Shown: positions 55,777 to 64,000 of the stretch, one piece after another | Layout: the number at the start of each line of letters is the position of its first letter | Numbering within the stretch: the first letter of the stretch is position 1 | Assembly: GCA_035652535.1 (NCBI GenBank) | Contig: DASRDP010000093.1 | Span: 42,788 to 106,787 of the forward strand | DNA from: Chloroflexota bacterium | GTDB taxonomy: Bacteria; Chloroflexota; UBA6077; SHYK01 | Reading direction: 5' to 3' | Length of the DNA: 64,000 bases | The notes under the pieces: generated by a model | Told to the model about the DNA's origin: nothing | Seen by the model: only the letters and a program-made list of their open reading frames with translations | Databases searched by the model: none | Position numbers and translations under genes: made by a program

Positions 55777-58376
55777 TCCGGTTCTTCGATCCAGCCATTG
55801 CCCTCATGAACCGATTGACGTTTCGTCAGCGGTTCATCTTGATCAGCGCCCTGTTCGTCCTCCCATTGATCCTGTTCATCTACTTGCTAGCCTCGCAGAT
55901 GGGCATCGATATCGCCGTGGCGCGCAAGGAGATGCAAGGAACGCGCTACCTGCGGCCGCTGAGCCAGGCGCTCGACACGGCGGCCACCGAGAAGATCGTC
56001 GCCCACGCGTATTACGTCCACGACGAGCCCGTGCAGGAGGAGATGCTCCGCTTGCAGGCGGCGATCGACCAGGACCTCCAAGGCGTCGAATCGGTCGATC
56101 GAGATGTGAATCTGAGCCCCGCGATCACGGCCAAGCTGGCGGCGTTGAAGGATACCTGGCGCGACCTCAAGAACCCCGGGCGTGACACGGATCTGTCGGC
56201 GCTCACCGATTCTCGGCGCACCGCCTTCATCATGGACATTGACTCGCTCATCGTGGCCGTCGGCGACTCGTCCGGCCTGATCCTCGACCCGGACCTCGAC
56301 AGCTATTACTTAATGTACAACGCCGTCGTCGTGCTCCCCACGACGCAAGCGCTCCTCTCCCAGCTCGCCTTTATCGGCGACAACGCGATCCGTCACCAGC
56401 ACATCAGCCCGGAGGAGCGCGCGAACGTTCCGATCCTATCGGGCCAGGTCCGATCCAACGTCGATACCTTGAAGCGCGGGGTGGGAATCGCGCTTGGCAA
56501 CAATCCGGCGCACACCATCAATTCCGACATCCAGACCCAGCTCGAGAGCTACGGATCGGCCACGGACGCCTTCCTCCGGCGCGTCGATCAGGTGGCCGAG
56601 CGAGCCGTCGGGTTGCAGGCAGCGCCCACCGACGCGCCCGCTGCGCCGAACGCCGCTGGGTACTCAGCCGGCGTCGCCGCATCGGGCACAGGCGATACCG
56701 GAAGCAATGCGATCTCGGCGGTTAGTCAGGCCGCTCTCGACGCTGGCGGACGCCAGTGGGACATGGACGTGGCAAACCTCGACGCAGTGCTCCAGGCTCG
56801 GATCGATCGCCTGGACGCGCGGCGCTCCCAGTCCATCGCCATCGCCATCGTGCTCCTGCTGATCGTCGCCTACCTCGTGGTCGGCTTCTACATCGTCGTG
56901 TTGAAGGCGATCTCCTCGCTCCAGCGCGCCTCGAGCCACATCGTTCGCACCGATCTCGAATCACTGGCCGCCGCCACGGCCGCGGTGGCCAGCGGAGACC
57001 TCACCGCAACGGTGGGCATGAGTGCGCAGCCGCTAGCGGTCGAGTCCCGCGATGAGCTCGGAGCCCTGGCCATCGGTTTCAACGAGATGATCCAGCGGCT
57101 GCGAGAAACGGGAACGTCCTTCGAGCAAATGCTGCTGGGCCTGCGCACGCTGGTGGGTCAGGTCGGGAGCCACGCCGCGACGGTCAACTCGGCCTCCATG
57201 CATCTGGCGGCCGCCGCGGATCAGGCCGAGCACGCAACGAGCCAGATCGCGTCCGCTACGCAACAGGTCGCCCATGGAGCCGAACAGCAGTCCGCGGGCG
57301 TTTCGCGCACCGCGCTCTCCATCGACGAGATGTCTCGTGCGATCGACGAGCTCGCGCGCGGCGCACGAGACCAGGCGACCGCCGTTGCGACCTCACGCGC
57401 GATCAGCGAGCGAATCACCGCGTCCATTGGGCAGGTCGCGGAGCATGCGCAGGCCAGCACGCAGTCGGCTATCGACTCCACCCAGGCGGCGCGCACTGGC
57501 GCCGAGACGGTCGATCAATCGATCGAGGGAATGGCGCGGATCGCAGACAAAGTCGAGGCGTCGGCTCAGCGGGTAAAAGAGATGGGAGCGGCCTCACAGG
57601 AGATCGGCGTGATCGTCGAGACCATCGACGACATCGCCGACCGGACGACGCTGCTGGCGCTGAACGCGGCAATCGAGGCGGCTCGGGCCGGTGAACACGG
57701 ACGGGGCTTCGCCGTCGTCGCCGAGGAGGTGCGGAATCTCGCGGAGCGCGCGAGCGCGGCCACGCGCGAAATCGGCCAGCTCGTGCGCGGGATCGAAGAC
57801 ACTGTGGTCCAGGCCGTTGGCGCGACGGATGAAGCGCAGCGAGAGGTCCAAGCAGGAGTCGGCCGGGCAACGGAGCTTCGGTCGGCCCTCGCATCGAGCC
57901 GCGAGGCCACGGAGGTCGCGAGCCGACGCGCGCAAGAGATTTCGACAACGGCGCAGCAGATCGCCGATTCCTCCGGTGAGCTGCTCGAAGCCATGCGGGT
58001 CGTGTCACAGATTGTCGAACAGAACGCGGCGGCCGCGGAGCGCATGGCGGCTGCGTCGGCTGAGGTCGGGCGATCAGTCGAGAACATCGCAACCATCAGC
58101 GAGGACAACAGCGCCGCGGCCGAACAGGTATCCGCCGCCGCCGAGGAAGTCAACGCGCAGGCGCAGGGCGTGGCTGCTCTCGCCCAAACGCTCAGCCAGA
58201 TGGCCCGAAGCCTGCACGACTCCGTTGCGCAGTTCCACCTGGAGGCCGCCGCCCCCGACGGTCGAGACTCATCCGAGCAGACGGGCGGTCAGGCGTCGGG
58301 CGGCAATGGGGCGCTGCCCACACCCGCCCCCGCTGTGGACCTTCCCGTGCACGCCGGCGAGTCGATCACACGTTGA
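55773..58376 (+). CDS. Methyl-accepting chemotaxis protein
   Basis: An 867-residue membrane receptor. Membrane helix 1 is at about 21-43 and helix 2 at about 354-378, enclosing a 310-residue, mainly helical sensor domain; HAMP follows at about 380-450, and the signalling hairpin tip [20 protein letters not shown] (618-637) with [20 protein letters not shown] is canonical. The sensor is larger than the 150-residue Tar type and I do not recognise a ligand family. The C-terminal 40 residues are Gly/Pro-rich without an NWETF-like CheR tether. It is the last gene of the operon and overlaps the converging ychF by 11 bases. Confidence 0.95.
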   Translation: MIRFFDPAIALMNRLTFRQRFILISALFVLPLILFIYLLASQMGIDIAVARKEMQGTRYLRPLSQALDTAATEKIVAHAYYVHDEPVQEEMLRLQAAIDQDLQGVESVDRDVNLSPAITAKLAALKDTWRDLKNPGRDTDLSALTDSRRTAFIMDIDSLIVAVGDSSGLILDPDLDSYYLMYNAVVVLPTTQALLSQLAFIGDNAIRHQHISPEERANVPILSGQVRSNVDTLKRGVGIALGNNPAHTINSDIQTQLESYGSATDAFLRRVDQVAERAVGLQAAPTDAPAAPNAAGYSAGVAASGTGDTGSNAISAVSQAALDAGGRQWDMDVANLDAVLQARIDRLDARRSQSIAIAIVLLLIVAYLVVGFYIVVLKAISSLQRASSHIVRTDLESLAAATAAVASGDLTATVGMSAQPLAVESRDELGALAIGFNEMIQRLRETGTSFEQMLLGLRTLVGQVGSHAATVNSASMHLAAAADQAEHATSQIASATQQVAHGAEQQSAGVSRTALSIDEMSRAIDELARGARDQATAVATSRAISERITASIGQVAEHAQASTQSAIDSTQAARTGAETVDQSIEGMARIADKVEASAQRVKEMGAASQEIGVIVETIDDIADRTTLLALNAAIEAARAGEHGRGFAVVAEEVRNLAERASAATREIGQLVRGIEDTVVQAVGATDEAQREVQAGVGRATELRSALASSREATEVASRRAQEISTTAQQIADSSGELLEAMRVVSQIVEQNAAAAERMAAASAEVGRSVENIATISEDNSAAAEQVSAAAEEVNAQAQGVAALAQTLSQMARSLHDSVAQFHLEAAAPDGRDSSEQTGGQASGGNGALPTPAPAVDLPVHAGESITR

Positions 58377-59442
58377 AGAGAATGTTGATCACATCGCCGT
58401 CTTGGACGACGTAGGCGCGCCCCTCTGAGCGGAGCCGTCCCCGACGGCGCGCCTCCGCAAAGCTCCCGGCCTCGACGAGGTCATCGTAGGTGACGACCTC
58501 CGCGCGGATGAAGCCGCGGGCGAGGTCCGTGTGGATGGCAGCCGCGGCGTCGAGGGCGGTGGCTCCACGCCGTATTGTCCAGGCGCGCACCTCGTCGGGC
58601 CCTGCCGTGAGAAACGAAATCCGGTCGAGTATTCGATAGGCGGCCTGGATCACCGGCCCGGACGCCAGCTCATCGACCCCCATGGCGCGCATAAACTCGG
58701 CAGCCTCCTCGGGATCGAGCTCCGCCAGCTCCATCTCGAGCCGACCGGGCACCGCCAGCCAGTCCACGTCGGGTCGCCGCTGCCGCGCAGCCTCCAGCAG
58801 CGCTTCCCGGCCGGTCTGATCGTCGCCAACGTTCAGCACCGCCATCAGCGGCTTCTCGCTGAGGAGCCCAAACCCTCGGAGCGCCATCCGATCGTCCTCG
58901 CTCAACGTCACGCTCCGAACGGGGCGCTCCTCATTCAGGGCCGCGCGCAGACGGACCAACAGCTCGAGCTCACGCGCCTTGGTCTGCCGCTCCAGGTCAG
59001 CGCCGCGCGCCATCCGCACCTCGCGCTCCAACCGTTCGACGCGGCGATCGACGACGTCCAGATCAGCCAGGATGAACGTGCCCTCCAAAGATGCGAGATC
59101 GCCGATCGCCGATTCGGCATCCGCCGAGGCATCGAACGCGGCAATGACCACCAGGAACGCATCGACGGTGCGGAGGTGGCCCAGAACCGCGGCCTCGCTC
59201 TCCAGGCCGGCGCCCTTGGCGAGCCCTGCCACGTCGACGAACTGGACTTCCGCCGGGCGAATGCTTTTCGGATGAAACATCTCCGCCAGCACGTCCACTC
59301 GACGATCGGGGACCTTCACCACCGCGCGATTCGGTGCGCTCTGGGCGCCGCTAAACGTGCCCACCTGGACCCGAGCCCGAGCGAGCGCGTTGAAGACCGT
59401 TGTCTTGCCCGATCCGGGCAACCCGACTATGCCGATTTCCAC
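58366..59442 (-). CDS. ychF: Ribosome-associated ATPase YchF (OLA1 family)
   Basis: A 358-residue Obg-family P-loop protein that prefers ATP. G1 is [14 protein letters not shown] (4-17), G3 is [11 protein letters not shown], and VLNVGDDQ replaces the usual G4 NKxD, as in YchF. The C-terminal TGS domain ends [11 protein letters not shown]. Length matches the family. The start is GTG 59442 with GAGG ten bases upstream. The role is in translation and stress response. Confidence 0.95.
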   Translation of the reverse strand: MEIGIVGLPGSGKTTVFNALARARVQVGTFSGAQSAPNRAVVKVPDRRVDVLAEMFHPKSIRPAEVQFVDVAGLAKGAGLESEAAVLGHLRTVDAFLVVIAAFDASADAESAIGDLASLEGTFILADLDVVDRRVERLEREVRMARGADLERQTKARELELLVRLRAALNEERPVRSVTLSEDDRMALRGFGLLSEKPLMAVLNVGDDQTGREALLEAARQRRPDVDWLAVPGRLEMELAELDPEEAAEFMRAMGVDELASGPVIQAAYRILDRISFLTAGPDEVRAWTIRRGATALDAAAAIHTDLARGFIRAEVVTYDDLVEAGSFAEARRRGRLRSEGRAYVVQDGDVINILFNV

Positions 59443-59741
59443 CGACTGGATACCTCGATCTGCCGGTCGCGGGCGGCGCAGTGCGGCTGCCGCGGCAGAG
59501 GGTTGTGGTTTGGAGAAATGGCTAGGCTGGCTTCTTCTCGGAGATTATAGGAGCGGCTCCCGCGCTGGAGAGATCGTCAAGGTCGACAGCCCGATCAATC
59601 GCGGGCGCAAGAACGATGCGGTCATCGATTGGCGCAGGACGGGGTCAGCGCTTGCTCGCGGGGCAGCTTGTATTCCCACGGTTCTCGGTGTATACGGTCA
59701 GCGCCCTGGCGGGCCACTCCGTTCGTTGGTCAGAATGCGCT

Positions 59742-61472
59742 ATGTTCCGTCATGCAGCCGTTCGCGTGCATCCAGTGGTCCTTGCGCTACTCCTTTCCGC
59801 ATGTAGCTCCGCCTCGCCGTCCCACGTGTCGCCGGACCGCTCGGGCGATCCAACCCGTTCGGAGACACGGAAGAGTCTAACCATCGCCGCCCTCGCGAGC
59901 TACAAGGGATTCGGCCCGCAATTCGTGACCACGACCGGCGGCGGCTCGCGTCAACTGAACGAAATTCACTCGGTCGGTCTGCTCACGACTGACCTCGAGG
60001 GCTCCGTCATTCCTCGGCTCGCCAGCGACCTTCCAACCGTGTCTGGGGGCGATGTCGTACTGATGCCCGATGGGCGCATGCAGACCACCTTCCACCTGCG
60101 CCGCGACGTCACTTGGCAGGATGGCGCCCCCTTCACTGCCGATGACATCGTCTTCGGGTGGCAGGTCGCGACGGACCCGCAGCTCGATGTTCGTATCACC
60201 CCCACGCTGCGGCAGATAGATACGGTCGAGGCGCTAAGCAGCGACGCGGTTCGCATCACCTGGAAGTCGCCATATTTTCACGCCATCAGCTTTAGCATCA
60301 ATGAGTTCTGGCCGCTCCCCCGCCACCTGCTCGGCGAGGCGTTTACCGGAGACCCAGAGGCCTTCATGCGCCTGCCGTATTGGAACACCGACTACGTGCA
60401 CCTGGGGCCCTTTCGCCTGGTGGACTTTGGCCTCGGAGAGAATTTGCTCTTCCAACGCTCCGACGGCTACTTCCTGGGCCGGCCCAAACTCGACGAGATC
60501 CGCATCCGAATCGTCCCAGACAGCAACGTCGTCTATGCCGCCCTCGTGGCCGGCGCCGTAGACCTCGTTGGTGAGGGCGTGCTGGCAACGGACGTCGCCC
60601 TTCAACTGCGCGATGAATGGGCGAAGTCTCGGGAAGGAACCGTCATCTCCAAACAGGGGAATCTCTTTTTCGTCCACGTTCAATTCAATCCGGATTACCA
60701 GCGCATACCCGAGCTCAGAGAGAACGTCGCCGTGCGGCGCGCGCTCCTCCAGGCAGTGGACCGGGACGCCCTTCGGGAGTCGATTCTCCCCGGCGTAGCA
60801 GGAACGGAGCCGACGACGCTGATGACGGCCGGCGACCCCCGAGCCCGTGCCGCTGGCACGCCGTTTGCCCGGTACATCTATAGCCCGCGCGCAGCGCTCG
60901 AACAGCTCGCCACGGTTGGGTGGCGGCGAGATCCGGACGGCAAGCTCGTCAATCAGCGGGGCGAGCCTATCACGCTGCCGCTGCGCAGCGGAAGCTCCGG
61001 CAACGAGCCCCGGATCATCGCGCAGGACTGGCGTGAATTTGGGTTCCAGGTGGAGGAAGAAGTGGTCCCCGGCTCCCTGCTCTTCGATCGCGCCTATCGC
61101 GTCAGCTTCCCCGGGCTGGAGTATTCGGCCCAGGGCAACAACGAGGGCATCCTGTCCCGATTCGATAGTCGGAACTGTGCTCGCCCGCCGCGCTACCAAG
61201 GAGCGCCGGACGGCTGCTACGAGAACCCTCAGTACGATGCGCTCGTCGACAAGCTCTCCGGCACGTTGGAGCCGGAAGCGCAGGGCCAGGTGCTTCGAGA
61301 AATTGGGGAATTCCTCGCGGAGGAGCTTCCGCTCATGCCAATGATCTACCAGGTAACGTTTGCGGCGGTGCGCGCGAACGTCCACGCCCTCACCGACGAT
61401 TTCCTGGGAGCCAACGACACGGGCCCGGGCCAAGAGTCTCGCAACGCTCACCTGTGGGACCGCATGGATTAG
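59742..61472 (+). CDS. Family-5 ABC transporter solute-binding lipoprotein
   Basis: A 576-residue binding protein, the fourth paralogue in the window. The signal peptide from ATG 59742 ends LLSAC (Cys21) and is followed by a Ser/Pro linker. Lobe-I motif VTWQDGAPFTADDIVFGWQ lies near 119-137, with Asn-rich QFNPDYQRIPELRENVAVRR near 310. It differs from the others in having Gln for His at WQDG. The ribosome site is weak and the frame stays open to 59616. It is flanked by unrelated genes with no transporter genes nearby. Confidence 0.9.
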   Translation: MFRHAAVRVHPVVLALLLSACSSASPSHVSPDRSGDPTRSETRKSLTIAALASYKGFGPQFVTTTGGGSRQLNEIHSVGLLTTDLEGSVIPRLASDLPTVSGGDVVLMPDGRMQTTFHLRRDVTWQDGAPFTADDIVFGWQVATDPQLDVRITPTLRQIDTVEALSSDAVRITWKSPYFHAISFSINEFWPLPRHLLGEAFTGDPEAFMRLPYWNTDYVHLGPFRLVDFGLGENLLFQRSDGYFLGRPKLDEIRIRIVPDSNVVYAALVAGAVDLVGEGVLATDVALQLRDEWAKSREGTVISKQGNLFFVHVQFNPDYQRIPELRENVAVRRALLQAVDRDALRESILPGVAGTEPTTLMTAGDPRARAAGTPFARYIYSPRAALEQLATVGWRRDPDGKLVNQRGEPITLPLRSGSSGNEPRIIAQDWREFGFQVEEEVVPGSLLFDRAYRVSFPGLEYSAQGNNEGILSRFDSRNCARPPRYQGAPDGCYENPQYDALVDKLSGTLEPEAQGQVLREIGEFLAEELPLMPMIYQVTFAAVRANVHALTDDFLGANDTGPGQESRNAHLWDRMD

Positions 61473-61509
61473 CGGACGGTTGCGGCCAGCCCTCGGTGGG
61501 CCAACAGGC

Positions 61510-62430
61510 CTAGCGATCCATCGCCTCGCGCGCAGCCCACTCGAGGACCTGCCCGGCGTCAAGAGCCAGTAGACCGAGCGAGCTCGCCGCCGCCGCGAGC
61601 GCCGCGGCGGCGGGTATGAGTCCGACCAGCTCCGTCTCAGCCAGCGCGATGCCCCGGCGCGCCGCCTCGCCGCGGATGGCGTCGACCACAACGTGCGGGG
61701 GCGATACCGCGAAGTTCGTGAGGTTCATCGAGATTTGGACGATTCCCGGCCGGGAAGTAGGGAGGCCGAGCGCCTGCACCCCGGGCAGGCCACCGCTTGA
61801 TGCGCGAATCGTGCGTGCGATCGCCCGCGCCATGGCGAGGTCCTCGGTGCAGAGGTGGACGTTCATGGCGATGAGCGGAGGGCGTGATCCAACGGCGACG
61901 GCTCCAGCCGGACCAATCGATCTGGGCCCAGCATCCGGCCAACGCGAGGGATCGCTGGAAATAGCGGCGGCGAGGCCCTCGTATTCCCCGCGCCGGATGT
62001 TGACCAGCAGCCGGCGCTCCTCCCGCAACGCAGCCTCTCCATAGAAATAGACCGGTACGTTCATCGTCGCCGCGATCTGGCGGCCGGCATCGTGGGCGAG
62101 GGCGACGCAGGTCGCCATCGGTGTGGCGCCCAGGGGAACGAAGGGGAGGACATCCAGCGCCCCGATTCGAGGATGCGTCCCCCGATGCTGGCGAAGGTCG
62201 ATCTGCGTGATCGCCTCCGTCGCGAGGCGAAGCGCGCTCGCCTCGATCGCATCCACGCTCCCAACGACCGTGATGACGGAGCGGTTGTGATCCGGGTCCG
62301 AATGGACGTCCAGCACCGATACGCCGGGCCCGCACGCCGCGTCCGCGATCCGCCGGACAACGTCGAGCCGCTGACCCTCGCTGACGTTCGCCACGTATTC
62401 CACAAGGTAGGCGTCGGCCACGTCGATCAT
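61510..62430 (-). CDS. Glutamate formiminotransferase domain protein
   Basis: A 306-residue protein of the FTCD N-terminal family, which transfers a formimino group from formiminoglutamate to tetrahydrofolate. The N-terminus YVANVSEGQRLDVVRRIADA, the catalytic-His region LDVHSDPDHNRSVIT (about 38-52), HRGTHPRIGALDVLPFVPLG and VQISMNLTNFAVSPPHVVVD all fit. Unlike the animal enzyme there is no cyclodeaminase half. ATG 62430 is chosen because translation starts near the family N-terminus; the ribosome site is weak. No histidine-degradation genes are near, so histidine use is unproven. Confidence 0.9.
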   Translation of the reverse strand: MIDVADAYLVEYVANVSEGQRLDVVRRIADAACGPGVSVLDVHSDPDHNRSVITVVGSVDAIEASALRLATEAITQIDLRQHRGTHPRIGALDVLPFVPLGATPMATCVALAHDAGRQIAATMNVPVYFYGEAALREERRLLVNIRRGEYEGLAAAISSDPSRWPDAGPRSIGPAGAVAVGSRPPLIAMNVHLCTEDLAMARAIARTIRASSGGLPGVQALGLPTSRPGIVQISMNLTNFAVSPPHVVVDAIRGEAARRGIALAETELVGLIPAAAALAAAASSLGLLALDAGQVLEWAAREAMDR

Positions 62431-62449
62431 CCGATCCAGGATGCCAGCG

Positions 62450-63253
62450 CTAGTGCGGTAGGCGTCGCCGGATTCGGGCAAGCAGCCACAGCGACCCCAG
62501 CACAAAGAATCCGAGCGCGGCAAAATAGACCGACGCGAGCATGCCGGCACGAGAAGCCTTTGGCATACTCGCCGCCGAAGTCACCAGAAACGCCAGCACC
62601 GTGATCAACCAGCCGAGAAGGGGGAGCCGGAGGCTCCGAGCATCGTTGAGGAGCCCGCCCGTCAACGCCAGCGCGGCGGCCACGGCGATCCAGCCCGCCA
62701 CGACCCGGCTCGTCAGGGGAGAGAGGGTCCAGGGCCACAATGAGCTGGCCACCGCCGGCGCGACGTACAGCGGAACGGCCCAGGCCGCCGTTAAAATCCC
62801 GACGGTGACGAGCGCTGCGCGCTCCCACCGTGTCATCGCGATAATCGGGTCATCAGTCGCTGCATGCCGATGCGCGAGCTCGACACCAGCGGCGCCCGCG
62901 AGAATCACGAAATACAAACCGAGCCAGAGCCACGTTACGATCCGATCCCAAAAGAAGCGATCCCTGTGCAACAGCGTAGCGCCGATCATGGTGAATGCGA
63001 AGATGGCGACTGGCGGAACGATGAGACGCGCGTCTGACCAGCTCCGGCCGAAGGCAAGAATCCCGAGCAGCGTGAGCCCGGTTCCCAGATAGCCGGCGCC
63101 CATGAAGAGGGCGGTTTGAGCCGGGGCAATGGGCCAGGCAAAATAGCTCTCGGTGGAAGCAGGCAGCGCGATCAAGACGGCTCCCGTGATGAGGCCGATG
63201 ATCCCCACGATGCCGAAGTACACCTGAGCAACAGCCCGCAACTTCCCGTCCAT
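62450..63253 (-). CDS. Polytopic membrane protein of unknown function
   Basis: A 267-residue protein with about seven or eight hydrophobic segments, for example GIVGIIGLITGAVLIALPAS (about 13-33), IVPPVAIFAFTMIGATLL, WLWLGLYFVILAGAAGVELA and LASVYFAALGFFVLGSLWLL near the C-terminus. ATG 63253 follows GGAG at seven bases. The stop is 19 bases before the formiminotransferase start, so the pair may share a transcript. I cannot name the family. Confidence 0.8.
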   Translation of the reverse strand: MDGKLRAVAQVYFGIVGIIGLITGAVLIALPASTESYFAWPIAPAQTALFMGAGYLGTGLTLLGILAFGRSWSDARLIVPPVAIFAFTMIGATLLHRDRFFWDRIVTWLWLGLYFVILAGAAGVELAHRHAATDDPIIAMTRWERAALVTVGILTAAWAVPLYVAPAVASSLWPWTLSPLTSRVVAGWIAVAAALALTGGLLNDARSLRLPLLGWLITVLAFLVTSAASMPKASRAGMLASVYFAALGFFVLGSLWLLARIRRRLPH

Positions 63254-63403
63254 TCACCGACTCCGCGGTCCGAAGGTTTGTCCGCCCCGCATCCTGCCGG
63301 TCAATGCGTTCGCCGGTTGTAGCACCGGCGCGCGAACCGTAACACACATAGGCGTTCCTCTCCGTGCGGGATTGGGGTATTATGTTAACTGTGAGGTGAC
63401 GCC

Positions 63404-64000
63404 ATGGCTGAGGAACTGGAAACCGGTCTCGCAGGCACCGCGCTTGCTTCCAAGCGGGCGACGCGGGCTCAAATTCTCATCGTTGAAGATGATCCTTCGA
63501 CCTCCGGTATGCTGAAAGATCTGCTCCAGTCGAGCGGATATCAGGTCCTGAATGCCGAGAGCGGCGCTCAAGCGAAGGCGATGGTCGATGAAGCCCGCCC
63601 CGACCTGATTATTTTGGACTTGATGCTTCCCGACATGGACGGCCTGGTCCTCTGCTCCGAGCTCCGATCTCAGGCGCAGAGCGACATCCCGATTATCGTC
63701 TGCAGCGGCACCAACCGCCGGCGCGACGCGATTCTTGCGCTTCGGCTGGGCGCGGACGACTTCGTATCCAAGCCCTTTGACATCTACGATCTGGAGGCAC
63801 GAATCGAGGCGGTGCTTCGTCGATCGACCCAGAAATCCCAGCAGCGCGCCATAGAGCCCGACCACTATCGCGTGGGTGACCTGGTGATCGATCGTTCCCG
63901 ACGCCACGTCACGCTGGGAGGCGAGGAGCTGCAGCTGACCCCGACAGAATACCGGCTGCTCTACACCCTGGCCAGCCGACCAGATGAAGTGTTCTCGCGC
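63404..64000 (+). CDS. OmpR/PhoB-type response regulator, cut by window edge
   Basis: The first 199 residues of a two-domain regulator. After a 23-residue extension, the receiver domain has E28-D29-D30, phospho-acceptor D72 (LDLMLPDMDG) and Lys in VSKPFD. The winged-helix DNA-binding domain begins VGDLVIDRSRRHVTLGGEEL and LTPTEYRLLYTLA. It runs off the window at base 64000. ATG 63404 lies after a weak GAGGT site; a TATTAT box is at 63378. The partner kinase would be expected downstream. Confidence 0.93.
   Translation, partial: MAEELETGLAGTALASKRATRAQILIVEDDPSTSGMLKDLLQSSGYQVLNAESGAQAKAMVDEARPDLIILDLMLPDMDGLVLCSELRSQAQSDIPIIVCSGTNRRRDAILALRLGADDFVSKPFDIYDLEARIEAVLRRSTQKSQQRAIEPDHYRVGDLVIDRSRRHVTLGGEELQLTPTEYRLLYTLASRPDEVFSR

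Overview
The window is a dense, GC-rich bacterial chromosome segment. It is almost entirely coding, with many GTG and TTG starts, frequent 4-base stop/start overlaps and strong purine-rich ribosome sites. I see no rRNA, tRNA, CRISPR array, insertion sequence or prophage. A soil- or water-dwelling Chloroflexota-like bacterium is the best guess. The hints are several family-5 solute-binding lipoproteins, amidohydrolases and Rieske or Mo hydroxylases, an Ile T-box on a citramalate synthase, and a classical haem branch. No phylogenetic marker was compared, so this is inference.

Layout. 1-7620: a catabolic-looking region with two lipoprotein solute-binding proteins, a 6-PGDH-fold dehydrogenase, a Rieske oxygenase (minus strand) and two amidohydrolases flanking a divergent intergenic space. 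7780-11423: a Ca2+-type P-ATPase and a methyltransferase. 11511-15096 (minus): an antibiotic-monooxygenase-fold protein, glycerate kinase and a tartronate-semialdehyde-reductase-like enzyme, then a bicupin. 15246-22018: a further solute-binding protein, an unrecognised 454-aa protein, a methyltransferase, a membrane protein, a BNR/Ycf48-like secreted protein and a cysteine-free relative of maleate isomerase. 22066-24019: cimA behind an isoleucine T-box leader with its own promoter. 24037-26045: an FTR1 iron permease plus a small secreted protein that repeats its periplasmic domain, behind a promoter carrying DtxR-like half sites. 26101-29975: UvrA2, a VOC protein and a divergent ECF41-like sigma factor. 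30035-35740 (minus): lipoprotein, egtD, an Ig-like secreted protein, transketolase and 6-phosphogluconate dehydrogenase. 35958-39957: a K+ channel with a separate cyclic-nucleotide-binding subunit, then an orphan Mo hydroxylase large subunit. 39992-42420 (minus): hemE, hemH and a glutaredoxin. 42570-48157: rhodanese, rho, a 3D-domain wall protein, a flippase-like membrane protein and a glycosyltransferase. 48315-58376 (plus): a compact chemosensory operon (HD-GYP, CheW, CheA, CheC-like, CheY, CheB, CheR, MCP). 58366-64000: ychF, a fourth solute-binding protein, a formiminotransferase-like protein, a membrane protein and a cut-off OmpR-type regulator.

How the genes fit together. The clearest modules are the chemosensory operon, which brings a c-di-GMP phosphodiesterase together with a complete two-component pathway; the iron-uptake pair; the haem pair; the pentose-phosphate pair tkt-gnd; and a glyoxylate-to-phosphoglycerate pair. 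The most informative regulatory sites are the cimA T-box with an ATC specifier and the ftr1 promoter/operator. Starts were moved from the longest open frame wherever a ribosome site or family N-terminus favoured an internal codon; this is stated per entry.
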